Positions 1-9,200 of a stretch of 24,658 nucleotides of DNA are shown here, one piece after another (within the stretch, counting starts at the first letter, position 1; every line of letters starts with the position of its first letter). The stretch is from JACTMJ01 sp039812845. GTDB lineage: Bacteria; Acidobacteriota; Terriglobia; Bryobacterales; Bryobacteraceae. The DNA is taken from contig JBDIBK010000061.1 of the NCBI GenBank assembly GCA_039812845.1, positions 1 through 24,658 on the forward strand, given 5' to 3'. A program made the position numbers and the translations under genes. Below the pieces are notes generated by a model. The model did no database searches. It saw only the letters and a list, made by a program, of their open reading frames with translations, and was not told the origin of the DNA.

Positions 1-152
1 CGGTAATTGATCGCCTTCGTGCTCCGCGAGGTAACCGTAATCTGGTAAAGCGCTTGAGGCTTCTCTTCGGAACCAACCGTCTGCGCCGATACGGCGTTCC
101 AGCCGGCGCCGGCCGTCAAGATCAGGGCGAGCAAGCGGATTAAGCGGGTCAT
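1..152 (-). CDS. Secreted protein of unknown function, N-terminal part only
   Basis: The gene reads leftward and leaves the window after about 50 codons, so only its N-terminus is visible. It starts at ATG (150-152), with GGAGG four bases upstream of the start. The first 24 residues (MTRLIRLLALILTAGAGWNA...) form a signal peptide with a positive start, a hydrophobic core and a likely cleavage site near VSAQ. The mature start contains YQITVTSRSTKAINYR. From memory this resembles the N-terminus of a family of acidobacterial envelope proteins that carry a C-terminal OmpA-like domain. That domain lies outside the window, so the assignment is a guess. The gene is divergent from the TonB-dependent receptor at 376, and the two share a 223-base promoter region. 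Confidence 0.7.
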   Translation of the reverse strand, partial: MTRLIRLLALILTAGAGWNAVSAQTVGSEEKPQALYQITVTSRSTKAINY

Positions 153-375
153 CGATCCTCCAGAAATTTTCGATAAAGGGCCGCGGCGAACCTTCTCATC
201 AGCGTAGCAGACCGAAAATGGCCACTCGCCCGCCGAAAAGCGGCGTAAGTATTGGGATGCGCCTGTGTTTGGTTCGGTTGTGTAAACATTCGTCTGCCGT
301 GCCGAGGATTCATTGAGTTGCCGGATGGCGATTGATAAAATTTATGGAGAATCAGACCTCGAAAGGTGGGTTTTC
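153..375. other. Divergent intergenic region
   Basis: This 223-base gap separates the leftward secreted-protein gene from the rightward TonB-dependent receptor gene. The receptor promoter (313-341) lies here. I see no convincing promoter for the leftward gene and no operator-like repeat. The operator found near 23032 and 24322 is not present. Confidence 0.6.
313..341 (+). promoter_or_regulatory. Sigma-70-type promoter of the TonB-dependent receptor
   Basis: The -35 hexamer TTGAGT (313-318) and the -10 hexamer TAAAAT (336-341) are separated by exactly 17 bases. A TGA just before the -10 gives an extended -10 element. The expected transcript start near 348 leaves a leader of about 28 bases before ATG 376. 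This also argues against translation starting at the in-frame TTG at 313, which lies inside the -35 box. The call rests on consensus match only. Confidence 0.6.
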
Positions 376-3300
376 ATGTTAGTCCAATGGAAGCATTTCC
401 AATCCTTAATAAAGGTGCCGCCTCGCAATTTCCTGACAATTGCGCTCGCGGCGCTGTTTGCATGCAGCTTTGCCTTTTCACAGACAATTACGGGACGTTT
501 GGTGGGAAATGTCCTGGATCCCGCCGGGGCCGCCATGCCCCAGGCGACGGTTGTCGCAACAAACGTAAATACGGGCATTGTTAACCAAACCAAGACGGAG
601 ACCGACGGCGCGTTCGTGTTTCCATCGCTCCCCAGCGGCAGCTATAACGTTCGCGTGGAGCAGCCGGGCTTCCGGACCGCAATTTCCTCCGGCGTGGAAG
701 TCATGGTGGCGCAATCCACCCGCGTCAATTTCGTGCTGGAGGTGGGCGCGCTCGAAGAAACCGTGACGGTCACTTCGGAAGCCCCGCTGGTCGAGAGCAC
801 CACGTCGGACCTGGGGCAGGTTGTCGATCAGGCCCGCGTCCAGAGCCTTCCGCTGAATGGCCGGATCTTTTCGCAACTCGTGAATCTCGTTCCCGGCGCG
901 ATCCCGTCGGGGCACTCCGACGCCGCGGAATCCGCTTCGGGCGCCGGGGCGCGGTCCTCGATCAATTCCACCGTGAACGGAGTGAACTGGTCCGGAACCA
1001 CGTACACCCTCGACGGCGTGAATAATTCCGAGCCGCTGAATGCCTTCATCAATATCGCGCCTCCGCTCGAAGCGATTGAAGAGTTTCGCGTGCAAACCTC
1101 AAACCCGAGCGCGGAGTTCGGCGTCTTCGGCGGCGCGGTGGTGAACGTCACGCTGCGCTCCGGCACGAACGAGTTCCACGGTTCGCTGTTCGAATATCTG
1201 CGCAACCAGTCGCTGAACGCCCGCAGTTTCTTCGCGGCTTCGAAAGCGCCCTTCAAGACAAACCAGTTCGGAGGCACTTTCGGCGGCCCAATCATCAAGA
1301 ACAAGGCGTTTTTCTTCGGCGATTACCAGGGCCTGCGCCTTCGCACCGGCAATTCCTATCTCATCAATGTCCCGACGGAATCGATGCGAAACGGATATCT
1401 GAAAACCGAAGAAGGCTTTTCGACCGTGTACGATCCCAATTCGGCATCGAGTTCGGCGGGCACCGTTCCCTTTGCGAACAACTACATTCCGGCCTCCCGC
1501 TGGGATAGCGTCACCGGCAAGGTGATGAACCTGTGGCCCGCCGCAAACCGGACTCCCTCCAATCCGGGGCCCTTCCAGAACTACTTCCAGAACGTGAGCG
1601 ACAAGCAGGACGTGAACGCCTTCGACGTCAAGGGAGATTACCACTTTGACAAACTGGGGCGGATCTTCCTGCGGGAATCCTACGCCCACCGCAACCTGGA
1701 CACGGTTCCGCCGGGGAACGAGTTTATGAGCGCGAACCCGGATTCCAAATCGCGCAACCACAACGCCGTTGTCGGATATTCGGTGGCCCTCTCGCCGACC
1801 GTGCTGAATGAATTGCGCCTCGGTTTCAACCGCTTCGATACGCTGCACTTCGGCCAGGATTTCGGCGTGGACAAGAACAACGAACTGGGAATCCGCAACG
1901 GAAACCTCGCGGCATTCCCGGAATCGAGCGGAATCGCCGGCTTCGCCGTCAATCCCCTTTACGGTACGGGCGCGCCCGGCTGGACGAACGCCCAGAGGCT
2001 CGCCAACACGTACCAGCTCACCAACGGAACCAGTTGGATGCGCGGTTCGCATACGTTCAAGTTCGGTGTGGATATTCGCCGCATCGAATCCACCCTCACC
2101 AACCCGGAAGGCAGCGGCCGCGGCACCTTCACCTTCCAGCGCGGCATCACCAGCAATCAGGGCGTGGGCGGTTCGGAATTCGGTTCCTTCCTGCTGGGCT
2201 ACCCGAGCACCGTGTTCCGCAGCCTCGTGAATACAAGACCGGCGGTGCGGATCACGCAGGCGGGCTTCTACTTCCAGGACGATTACCGCGTGAACCAGAA
2301 GCTGACGCTGAACATGGGCCTTCGCTGGGACGCCTATACCGCGCCCGTCGACAAGCACAACCGGCAGGTGAACTTTAATCCCACCACCGGCAAGTTCAAT
2401 GCGGCCACCGACGACAACCGGTCTCCGAACGTGGATACCTATATGGGGAACTGGTCGCCGCGCCTCGGCTTGGCCTATTCGCCCGACAACGGCAAGACGG
2501 CGATCCGCGCCGCGGGCGGCGTCAGTTACTTCTCGTACAACTACGGCGCCAACGGCGGCACGCTGGAACGCAACTTCCCGCTCTTCCAGAACTTCTCGCT
2601 GGAGACGCCGAACGAATACCGGCCCTTCCTGAGCATCGCGAATGACGGTCTTCCGAATTTCGCTCCCACTCCCCTGCAGCCGGAGTTCAATCCCGCGCCG
2701 GGTGTTTCCGCGTTCTATGTCCCCCAGGACGTGCGTCCGGCGGTGAACATCATGTATAACGTGGGCGTCCAGCGCCAGCTAACGAAGGATACGGGCGTCG
2801 ACGTCGCCTATGTGGGCACGCGGGGCACGCACCTCTTCCGCAGCCGCAACATCAATACGCCGATCGTCCCGGGGCCGGGATCGCTGAACGACCGCCGGCC
2901 TTACTATGCGGTTTCGCCGCTTACCCCAAGCATCAATGAGCGCGGATCGAGCGGCGCATCCCGTTACAACTCGCTCCAGGTGAAGGTAAACCGGCGCTTC
3001 AGCGCGGGATTGCAGGGCCTTGTTTCCTACACCCTGGCGGAAAGCAAGGACAATCGCTCCATCTTCTGGGTGTGGGACGATTCGATGAACTGGCTGCCCT
3101 CTTCCGGTGTGGACTACCGTCACGTGGCCGCGGTCAGCGCGTCCTATGAGCTTCCGTTTGGCAAGGGGAGGCAATTCCTCGCCAACTCCGGCCGCGTCGC
3201 CGATTTCGTCCTGGGCGGATGGAGCGTCAACGGGATCGCCAGCCTTCGCACCGGCGCGCCGCTTGCGGTCACGGCCGCCAACAACCGGCTGAACACCGGC

Positions 3301-3651
3301 ACCGGCAATTGGGCCAATATGACCTGCGGCAGCCTCTCCTACAAGCACACCGTGGAGAGCTGGTTCGATACCTCCTGCTTCGCGGACCCAACGGAAGCCT
3401 ACACTTTCGGGAACGCGAAGACCGGATCGGTCCGAGGCCCGGGCATGAAGAATTTCGATCTCTCCGCTTTTAAGAAAATGAACGTCACGGAGAACAAATA
3501 CTTCGAGTTCCGCGCCGAGTTCTTCAACGCCTTCAATACGCCGGTGTTCAACAACCCTGTGGTCAACCGCTCCTCCGGCAACTTCGGGCGCATCACGGGG
3601 ACCATCCTCACGCCTCGCGAAATGCAGCTTGGCTTGAAGTTTGTCTTTTAA
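376..3651 (+). CDS. TonB-dependent receptor, Oar-like, with carboxypeptidase-regulatory domain
   Basis: This is a 1091-residue outer-membrane receptor that would take up or bind a large substrate using TonB energy; the substrate is unknown. ATG 376 is chosen because GGTGGG lies five bases upstream and the promoter at 313-341 excludes the earlier in-frame TTG. Residues 1-36 are a signal peptide ending in AFAFSQ. Residues about 37-122 form a carboxypeptidase-regulatory-like beta-sandwich (TITGRLVGNVLDPAGAAMPQ, then TDGAFVFPSLPSGSYNVRV). A linker and plug region follow (LPLNGRIFSQLVNLVPGA, then YTLDGVNNSEPLNAF), and then a long beta-barrel. The protein ends in LGLKFVF; a terminal Phe is typical of BAM-assembled barrels. 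The length fits the Oar-like family of Acidobacteriota, whose members usually lack a SusD partner; none is seen here. The gene stands alone, with a hairpin downstream. Confidence 0.93.
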   Translation: MLVQWKHFQSLIKVPPRNFLTIALAALFACSFAFSQTITGRLVGNVLDPAGAAMPQATVVATNVNTGIVNQTKTETDGAFVFPSLPSGSYNVRVEQPGFRTAISSGVEVMVAQSTRVNFVLEVGALEETVTVTSEAPLVESTTSDLGQVVDQARVQSLPLNGRIFSQLVNLVPGAIPSGHSDAAESASGAGARSSINSTVNGVNWSGTTYTLDGVNNSEPLNAFINIAPPLEAIEEFRVQTSNPSAEFGVFGGAVVNVTLRSGTNEFHGSLFEYLRNQSLNARSFFAASKAPFKTNQFGGTFGGPIIKNKAFFFGDYQGLRLRTGNSYLINVPTESMRNGYLKTEEGFSTVYDPNSASSSAGTVPFANNYIPASRWDSVTGKVMNLWPAANRTPSNPGPFQNYFQNVSDKQDVNAFDVKGDYHFDKLGRIFLRESYAHRNLDTVPPGNEFMSANPDSKSRNHNAVVGYSVALSPTVLNELRLGFNRFDTLHFGQDFGVDKNNELGIRNGNLAAFPESSGIAGFAVNPLYGTGAPGWTNAQRLANTYQLTNGTSWMRGSHTFKFGVDIRRIESTLTNPEGSGRGTFTFQRGITSNQGVGGSEFGSFLLGYPSTVFRSLVNTRPAVRITQAGFYFQDDYRVNQKLTLNMGLRWDAYTAPVDKHNRQVNFNPTTGKFNAATDDNRSPNVDTYMGNWSPRLGLAYSPDNGKTAIRAAGGVSYFSYNYGANGGTLERNFPLFQNFSLETPNEYRPFLSIANDGLPNFAPTPLQPEFNPAPGVSAFYVPQDVRPAVNIMYNVGVQRQLTKDTGVDVAYVGTRGTHLFRSRNINTPIVPGPGSLNDRRPYYAVSPLTPSINERGSSGASRYNSLQVKVNRRFSAGLQGLVSYTLAESKDNRSIFWVWDDSMNWLPSSGVDYRHVAAVSASYELPFGKGRQFLANSGRVADFVLGGWSVNGIASLRTGAPLAVTAANNRLNTGTGNWANMTCGSLSYKHTVESWFDTSCFADPTEAYTFGNAKTGSVRGPGMKNFDLSAFKKMNVTENKYFEFRAEFFNAFNTPVFNNPVVNRSSGNFGRITGTILTPREMQLGLKFVF

Positions 3652-3685
3652 CCGAATCGAAGATCCGTCTTCGGTTCGCAATCGC

Positions 3686-3720
3686 GGGGGAAAGGCGCGC
3701 AGCCTGCGCGCCTTTCCCCC
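3686..3720 (+). terminator. Strong hairpin after the TonB-dependent receptor gene
   Basis: A perfect 16-base inverted repeat (3686-3701 and 3705-3720) encloses a three-base loop, 34 bases after the receptor stop codon. The stem is very GC-rich. No T-tract follows, so it would be an atypical intrinsic terminator or a 3'-end-stabilising hairpin. The position strongly favours a role at the transcript end. Confidence 0.7.
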
Positions 3721-3903
3721 GACGCATTTCGGGGCCACGCCCGTCTCGCGAAAGCCTCGGTCGCGTCAATTCCCATCCATCGCCGGGTTCTCCGCGAGCC
3801 TGAACGGCCACGGGCCCCCTCCGCTCATCCCTCCGTTCATTCCCCCAACCCGCAAGTAAGTGCATTTGCGCGCCAGCGATAGACTACGGATGGGAACAAA
3901 GTG

Positions 3904-4899
3904 ATGCAGGCAGCGTACATTGAGCGGTTCGGGCCTCCCGATGTCATCCGTTTTGGCGAACTGCCGAAACCCTCGGTGGGCGCTGGCGACGTGCTGGTGA
4001 GAGTGGCGGCCGTGGCCGTCGATGGCATCGACGCCTACATCCGGAGCGGCGCCTATCCGGTGAACGCCCCGATGCCCTTTGTCATCGGCAGGGATCTGGT
4101 GGGGACCGTCGTCGAAACCGGGCCGGAGGTCCACCGGTTCCGTCCAGGCGATCGGGTGTGGGCGAACAACCAGGGCTACAGCGGACGGCAGGGCAGCTTC
4201 GCCGAGTTCTGCGCCGTGGCGGAGGATCTGCTCTATCCGCTCCCGGAGAATCTGGACCCGATGAAGACAGTGGCGGTGCTTCATTCCGGGCTGACGGCCG
4301 TGCTGGGCCTCCAGTTCAAGGCGCGTCTCCAGGCCGGGGAAACCGTTTTCATCAACGGCGGCTCTGGCAATGTGGGCAGCGCGGCACTCGGAATCGCAAA
4401 GGCGCTGGGCGCGCGGGCAGCCGTAACCGCCAGCCAGCCCGCAAAGGCCGAATGGTGCCGTTCTCTCGGCGCGGATCTCGTGATCGACTACCGGACGCAG
4501 AACGTCCGAGAAGCACTGCGGGACTACGCGCCGGAGGGCGTCGATGTGTACCTCGACACCACCCGGCAGTTTGATGGCGAGCAAGCCGTGGAATCCATCG
4601 CGCGGCGCGGCCGCATTCTGGTGATCGCCGGTCTGGCGGCCCAAACGCTGCTGCCGGTGGGGCGCTTCTATCAGCGGAACGCAACTTTATACGGCTTTAC
4701 CGTTACCGACGCGTCCACCGAAGAACTCGCGCTCTATGCCCACGAGATCAACCGCTGGCTGGCGCAGGGTGCGCTGCCGGTGCGGATCGCGGCCCATCTG
4801 CCCCTCTCGCAAGCAGCCGAAGCCCACCGCATGCTGGAAGCGGGCGGCGTATTCGGCAAGATTGTGCTCACTCCGAGCGGGGATTCCCATGTCGATTGA
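3904..4899 (+). CDS. Zinc-independent quinone oxidoreductase-like MDR dehydrogenase
   Basis: This 331-residue protein belongs to the medium-chain dehydrogenase/reductase superfamily, quinone-oxidoreductase branch, which reduces quinones or activated alkenes with NADPH. The N-terminal GroES-like fold carries the family pattern (residues 1-120: MQAAYIERFGPPDVIRFGEL, then PFVIGRDLVGTVVETGPEV, then FRPGDRVWA). The nucleotide-binding Rossmann motif GGSGNVG lies at 152-158, followed by ALGARAAVTAS. The structural-zinc cysteine cluster of alcohol dehydrogenases is absent, as expected for this branch. The ATG at 3904 follows GGGA by about eight bases; the GTG at 3901 directly before it is the alternative. 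Its 3' end overlaps the acetyltransferase gene by 11 bases, which suggests translational coupling. The actual substrate is not predictable. Confidence 0.88.
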   Translation: MQAAYIERFGPPDVIRFGELPKPSVGAGDVLVRVAAVAVDGIDAYIRSGAYPVNAPMPFVIGRDLVGTVVETGPEVHRFRPGDRVWANNQGYSGRQGSFAEFCAVAEDLLYPLPENLDPMKTVAVLHSGLTAVLGLQFKARLQAGETVFINGGSGNVGSAALGIAKALGARAAVTASQPAKAEWCRSLGADLVIDYRTQNVREALRDYAPEGVDVYLDTTRQFDGEQAVESIARRGRILVIAGLAAQTLLPVGRFYQRNATLYGFTVTDASTEELALYAHEINRWLAQGALPVRIAAHLPLSQAAEAHRMLEAGGVFGKIVLTPSGDSHVD

Positions 4900-5854
4900 C
4901 GTGAGACCCCTCGTCGAGCCGGACCTGGATGCCGCCGAACGGATTTTTCGGCTGGCGTTCGGGACGGCTCATGGCGTGCCGGATCCCTCGCGCTATATGC
5001 AGGATCGGAACTACATTCGATCCCGCTGGAAGGCGGACCCGGGCGGTGCCGTGGCGGCCGAATGGGATGGAGAGGTCGCGGGGAGTGTCTTTGCTTCGAA
5101 TTGGGGCAGCGTGGGCGTTCTTGGGCCATTGACGGTGGATCCCCGCCGCTGGCATTCCGGCGTGGCGGGGAGATTGCTGGCGTCGATCCTGGAGAACCCG
5201 AGAATGCGCGATGCGCGGCTGCCGGTGCTCTCCACCGCGGCGGGCAACGTGGCCACCGTGCAGCTTTACCAGCGTTTTGGGTTCTGGCCGGGCTTCCTGA
5301 TTCCGATTCTCGCGAAAACCCTGGATTCGGCTTCCGGAGTTAACCGGACGGGCCAGGGCGCGGCTGATTCGGGTGACACGAGCGAATCGCTTTTCTCCAC
5401 TCTCCCGGAGGGGAGGACTAGTGCCGCTCTTGCCGAGTGCGTGGCTCTCGCCGGAACGGCCTATGGCGGTCTGGATCTCACGCACGAAATCCTCTCCGTC
5501 GAGCACCAGCGGCTCGGAGAAAGTCTGTTCGTTTGGGGGTCGAGTGGCCTGGATGCCTTCGCGGTCTGCCACTGCGGGGCTGGGACGGAGGCGGGCGAGG
5601 GTGCGTGTTATGTCAAGTTCGGCGCGGCGCGATCCCCGCGAGCGTTCGAACGCCTGTTGAACGCGATCGAGAATCTGGCCCGCTCCCGTAGGCTGTCGCG
5701 CGTGATCGCCGGTGTCAATGCGGGCAGGCGCACGGCTTACGGACGATTGCTTCAGCGGGGTTTCCAGGCGGTCTCGCACGCCGTCGCCATGCAGCGCACT
5801 GCGACTGCCGGCTACGACGGCGCGGAAGTGCTCGTGATTGACGACTGGCGTTAG
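4889..5854 (+). CDS. GNAT-family acetyltransferase, probably two GNAT domains
   Basis: This 321-residue protein would transfer an acetyl group from acetyl-CoA to an amine, with an unknown acceptor. ATG 4889 lies inside the end of the upstream gene (11-base overlap), with a GGGG-containing SD about six bases before it. The N-terminal half is a GNAT fold: MSIDVRPLVEPDLDAAERIF, then the CoA-binding segment LGPLTVDPRRWHSGVAGRLL near residues 80-100, then ATVQLYQRFGF. The C-terminal half has a second GNAT-like pattern ending in RRTAYGRLLQRGFQAVSHAV. The second domain lacks an obvious pyrophosphate-binding loop and may be non-catalytic. Such tandem GNAT proteins often have one dead half. The overlap implies co-expression with the MDR enzyme. 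Confidence 0.8.
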   Translation: MSIDVRPLVEPDLDAAERIFRLAFGTAHGVPDPSRYMQDRNYIRSRWKADPGGAVAAEWDGEVAGSVFASNWGSVGVLGPLTVDPRRWHSGVAGRLLASILENPRMRDARLPVLSTAAGNVATVQLYQRFGFWPGFLIPILAKTLDSASGVNRTGQGAADSGDTSESLFSTLPEGRTSAALAECVALAGTAYGGLDLTHEILSVEHQRLGESLFVWGSSGLDAFAVCHCGAGTEAGEGACYVKFGAARSPRAFERLLNAIENLARSRRLSRVIAGVNAGRRTAYGRLLQRGFQAVSHAVAMQRTATAGYDGAEVLVIDDWR

Positions 5855-6286
5855 ATCTCTGCCTCACGCTCTCCGTGGAACGGGAGCGGCGCGTGGGAGT
5901 GTTGCCAGCCTCGGTCCACCCTTCCCCGCCACGATTCTGGCTACGCCATCGCAGAATGGGAATCCTCCGCCGCTACGTACATGTAAATTTTCAGTCCTTC
6001 GGCAACGCTGGGAGCCCGAATCGCGTCCGCCCCGAAAGGCGAAGAGGCCTGGAATGCGACGTTTGCGGCAGGAAACGGGAAGCCGGGCAGCGCGGCGTGG
6101 GGAGGTGTTTTCCGCCCTTTTCGGGAACGGCACCACAAGATCTTGTGCTTTTCCAGAAAAAACCACTGGATACAGTAGTTAGTTGCTTTACTTCGGCGAA
6201 ATGTGGATGTAGTCTATAGATAACTCCCCCCAAGACGGTTCGTCGAAGAGCCGCCCAGCTATCGCTGTTCAATTTGAGGTCTAGCC
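5855..6286. other. 432-base intergenic region before smc
   Basis: No convincing gene is seen. The right half contains two palindromes at 6134-6147 and 6161-6180, annotated separately, and AT-rich stretches that could hold a promoter. One weak candidate is TTCGGC (6192-6197), 17 bases, TATAGA (6215-6220). The left half is GC-rich and featureless apart from short open frames on the minus strand, without start signals, that I did not accept. Confidence 0.55.
6134..6180. promoter_or_regulatory. Tandem palindromes resembling NrdR boxes upstream of smc
   Basis: The first site is a perfect 14-base palindrome, CACAAGATCTTGTG (6134-6147). The second is an 8/10-matched 20-base palindrome, AACCACTGGATACAGTAGTT (6161-6180). 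Their centres are 30 bases apart, on the same helical face. Both fit the general shape of the NrdR box (ACACwATATAwwGTGT-like), which normally occurs as a tandem pair about three helical turns apart upstream of ribonucleotide reductase genes. Here the next gene is smc, 106 bases downstream. The palindromes are seen directly; the assignment to NrdR is inference, and another dimeric repressor is possible. Confidence 0.4.
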
Positions 6287-9200
6287 TTGCTTCAACTCAA
6301 GCGCGTGGAAATACACGGTTTTAAGTCATTTGCCGATCGCACGGAATTGCTGTTCGAGGGGACGGGAATCGCGGGTGTGGTGGGTCCGAATGGCTGCGGG
6401 AAGTCCAATGTGGCCGACGCCATCAGTTGGGTGCTGGGTGAGCAATCCGCCAAATCCCTGCGCGGCGGCCGGATGCAGGATGTGATCTTCGCCGGAACCA
6501 GGGAGCGGAAGCCGCTAGGGATGGCGTCCGTCACCATAACGCTGGTGGACCAGGACTACCGGGAAGACGGCCTCGCCCCCATTGAGAAAGTAGAAGCCAT
6601 CGAGAAGGTCAACGGGCAGGGAACCGGCATCTCCAATGGGCACGCGAATGGCCTCACCAATGGGCATGCCAACGGCCACACCAACGGGCACACGAATGGG
6701 CATTCGAATGGCCATACGAATGGGTATGCCAACGGACATTCGAACGGACACGCGAACGGGCACTCCGCGAACGGGCACCCCGCTATGGAGGCTTCCGGTG
6801 AGGAAACCAGCGCGGAAACCCCACACCAGTCGGCCGAAGGCGTAGCCGGAGAAGCCAGGGACGAGGACGGCATTGCGGATCCGTCAGCCCACGATGCGCC
6901 GCACGCCTCTGCCAATGGCCACACGAATGGCCACACGAACGGACACACCAATGGCCACGCCCAGGGTGGGTTGAACGGCGGGCCTGTCAACGGGCATGGC
7001 GCTGCGGAGAGCGGTCTCTCCGTCTTCCGCCGGCCGCGCTTTGCCGAAGTCACCGTGACGCGCCGCTTGTTCCGCTCGGGCGAAAGTGAGTATCTGATCA
7101 ACGGCAGAAGCGCCCGGCTCCGCGACATCCAGGACATCTTCATGGGCACCGGCCTCGGTCCCGAGAGTTACGCCATCATTGAGCAGGGGCGCATCGGGCA
7201 GATCCTCAGCTCCAAGCCGCAGGACCGCAGATCCGTCATTGAAGAGGCGGCGGGCATTACGCGCTTCAAAAACCGGCGGAGGCTCGCCGAAGCACGGCTG
7301 CAGGGCGCGAAGCACAACATCGAGCGCGTCTTCGACATCCTTGAAGAAGTGGGCCGGCAGATGAATTCCTTGAAGCGCCAGGCTGCGAAGGCCAAGCGCT
7401 ACGAGGAACTGCATGGTGAGATGGTGACCTCGCTCAAGGCGACGCTGCAGGCGCGCTTTGTGATTCAGGAGCGGGAAGCCGCGCGCGTGGCGCTCGAATT
7501 GAGCGCGGCGGCGAAGGATCTGGCCGCCTGCCAAACGGAACTCTCCGAAAAGGACGACGCCTTCCGCAAGACCCAGGGCGACAGCGAACAACTGGTGGCC
7601 CGCCTCACCGAAGCGCGCGAAAAGCTCTCGCAGATCACGATGGAATGGGATCGGGCCAAGAGCCGCCTACAGTTCCAGGCCACGCAATCCGATACACTCC
7701 TGGCGCGAGTAACGGCGGGAGCGCAAGAAACGCAGCATCTGGGGGCGGAGGTCCAGCGGCTCGAACAGGAAAAAGAAGCGCACCATACGGCGCTCAAGGC
7801 GGTGCAACAGCAACTGCTTGAAGCCCGCGAACATTTTGCGGCGAAAGATAAAGAGCGGCAGGAGTTGTCGCGAAAGCTGCAGGAGCGGGAGCGCTTTCTC
7901 GAAAGCGCGCGGCAGCTTTCCATTCGCTTGCTCGGCGAAGCCAATCAGCTCCGCAATCAGCTTGCGCAGGTGGAAGAGTATCTCGCCGGTCTCGAACGGC
8001 AGAAGGCGCGCCATCAGGCGGAAGAGCAGGGCGCTCTGGCCGAAGCGGGCAAGCTGGCCGAACTGAAGCTGGACCTCGAAGGGCGGGTGAAGTCGCACCA
8101 GACGGAACTCAGCGGATTGGTCGAGCGGCGCAAACGGAACGAAGCGCAGTTGCAGCAGAGCCGCCAGACCGTGCAGCAGACACGCTCCGCGCTCGACGCG
8201 GTTCGCCAGGAATCCTCCCGGATCCGCGCGCGCAAGGATTCGCTCGAAGACCTGATTTCGCATCGGAGCTATTCCACCGAGAGCGTGCAGCGCCTGTTCA
8301 AGGCTGTGGACAAGGGCCGCGCCAACGGCTTGAAGCCGCTCGGCGTGCTGGCGGATTACCTGGAAGTGGAGCCCGCCTACGAAAAAGCGGTCGAGGAATT
8401 TCTGCACGATGAACTGGAATTCGTGCTCGTGGAAAGCTGGGAACAGGGCCACACCGGAGTGAACCTGATGCGGGGGGAAGGCGATGGCCGCGCCACGTTC
8501 CTGTTGCATCCCGAAGCTGCGCCGGAAACCGGCCGCCCGTGCCCGGTGCCGGAGTTGGGGGCAGCCCAAGGTGTGTTTGCGCGTCTGCTGGATGTGCTTG
8601 AAGTGAATCAGGCGATTCGCGCGCTGCCCCTCGCCTTGATTCCGCGAATCGGGCGCTGCTTCCTGGTGGAGCAGGCGGAGGCGGCGCAGACCCTGGCACT
8701 CCGCTATCCGGATTGCTTTTTCCTCACGCCGGAAGGCCTCTGCTTCCAGGCGGGCTCGCTGAGCGGCGGCAAGAAGAGCGCGAGCGGTCCGCTGGTGCTG
8801 AAGCGGCAGTTGAAAGAGTTGCAAGCCAAGCTGCGCGCCACGGAAGAGCAGTTGAAGGCCAAGGAAGCCGAGCTCGGCAGCCAGGAAGCGGTGTTGGCGG
8901 CGCTGCAGGAGGAGATGGAGAGCCTTCGCGGGCAAACCCAGGCGAAGGAGAAAGAGGGCGTCGCTCTCGAAGCGGACACGCGCAAGCTGAACGAAGAGCA
9001 GCGCCGCGCCAACAGCCGGCTGCAACTGGCCCGTACGGAGATGGAGCGCTTGCTGCGCGACGCCAGTGGCGCGATCGCTCGCAAGGAAACCTCCCTCAAA
9101 AGCCTGCAGGAAAAGGATGCGGCCCGAGCCGAGCAGGAGCAATCGACACAGGCGGCGCGGCAGGAGATCGACGAGCTTCGCAAGGAAGTGGCGCGGCTGG

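Noticed and set aside
313..375. TTG at 313 as the start of the first TonB-dependent receptor.
   Set aside because: It coincides with the -35 box of a good promoter, and ATG 376 has an SD and gives a proper signal peptide.
1099..2358. A 419-codon minus-strand open frame inside the TonB-dependent receptor.
   Set aside because: It is antisense to a clear receptor gene and the translation is Arg/His/Val-rich without a motif, as expected of a GC-rich shadow frame.
5941..6138. A 65-codon minus-strand frame with protein-like C-terminus upstream of smc.
   Set aside because: Its only start is a TTG inside the palindrome at 6134-6147 without an SD, and it resembles nothing I know.
6635..6958. The NGH repeats as a CRISPR array or an intergenic minisatellite.
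   Set aside because: The unit is 12 bases without spacers and stays in frame within smc, with synonymous variation between units.
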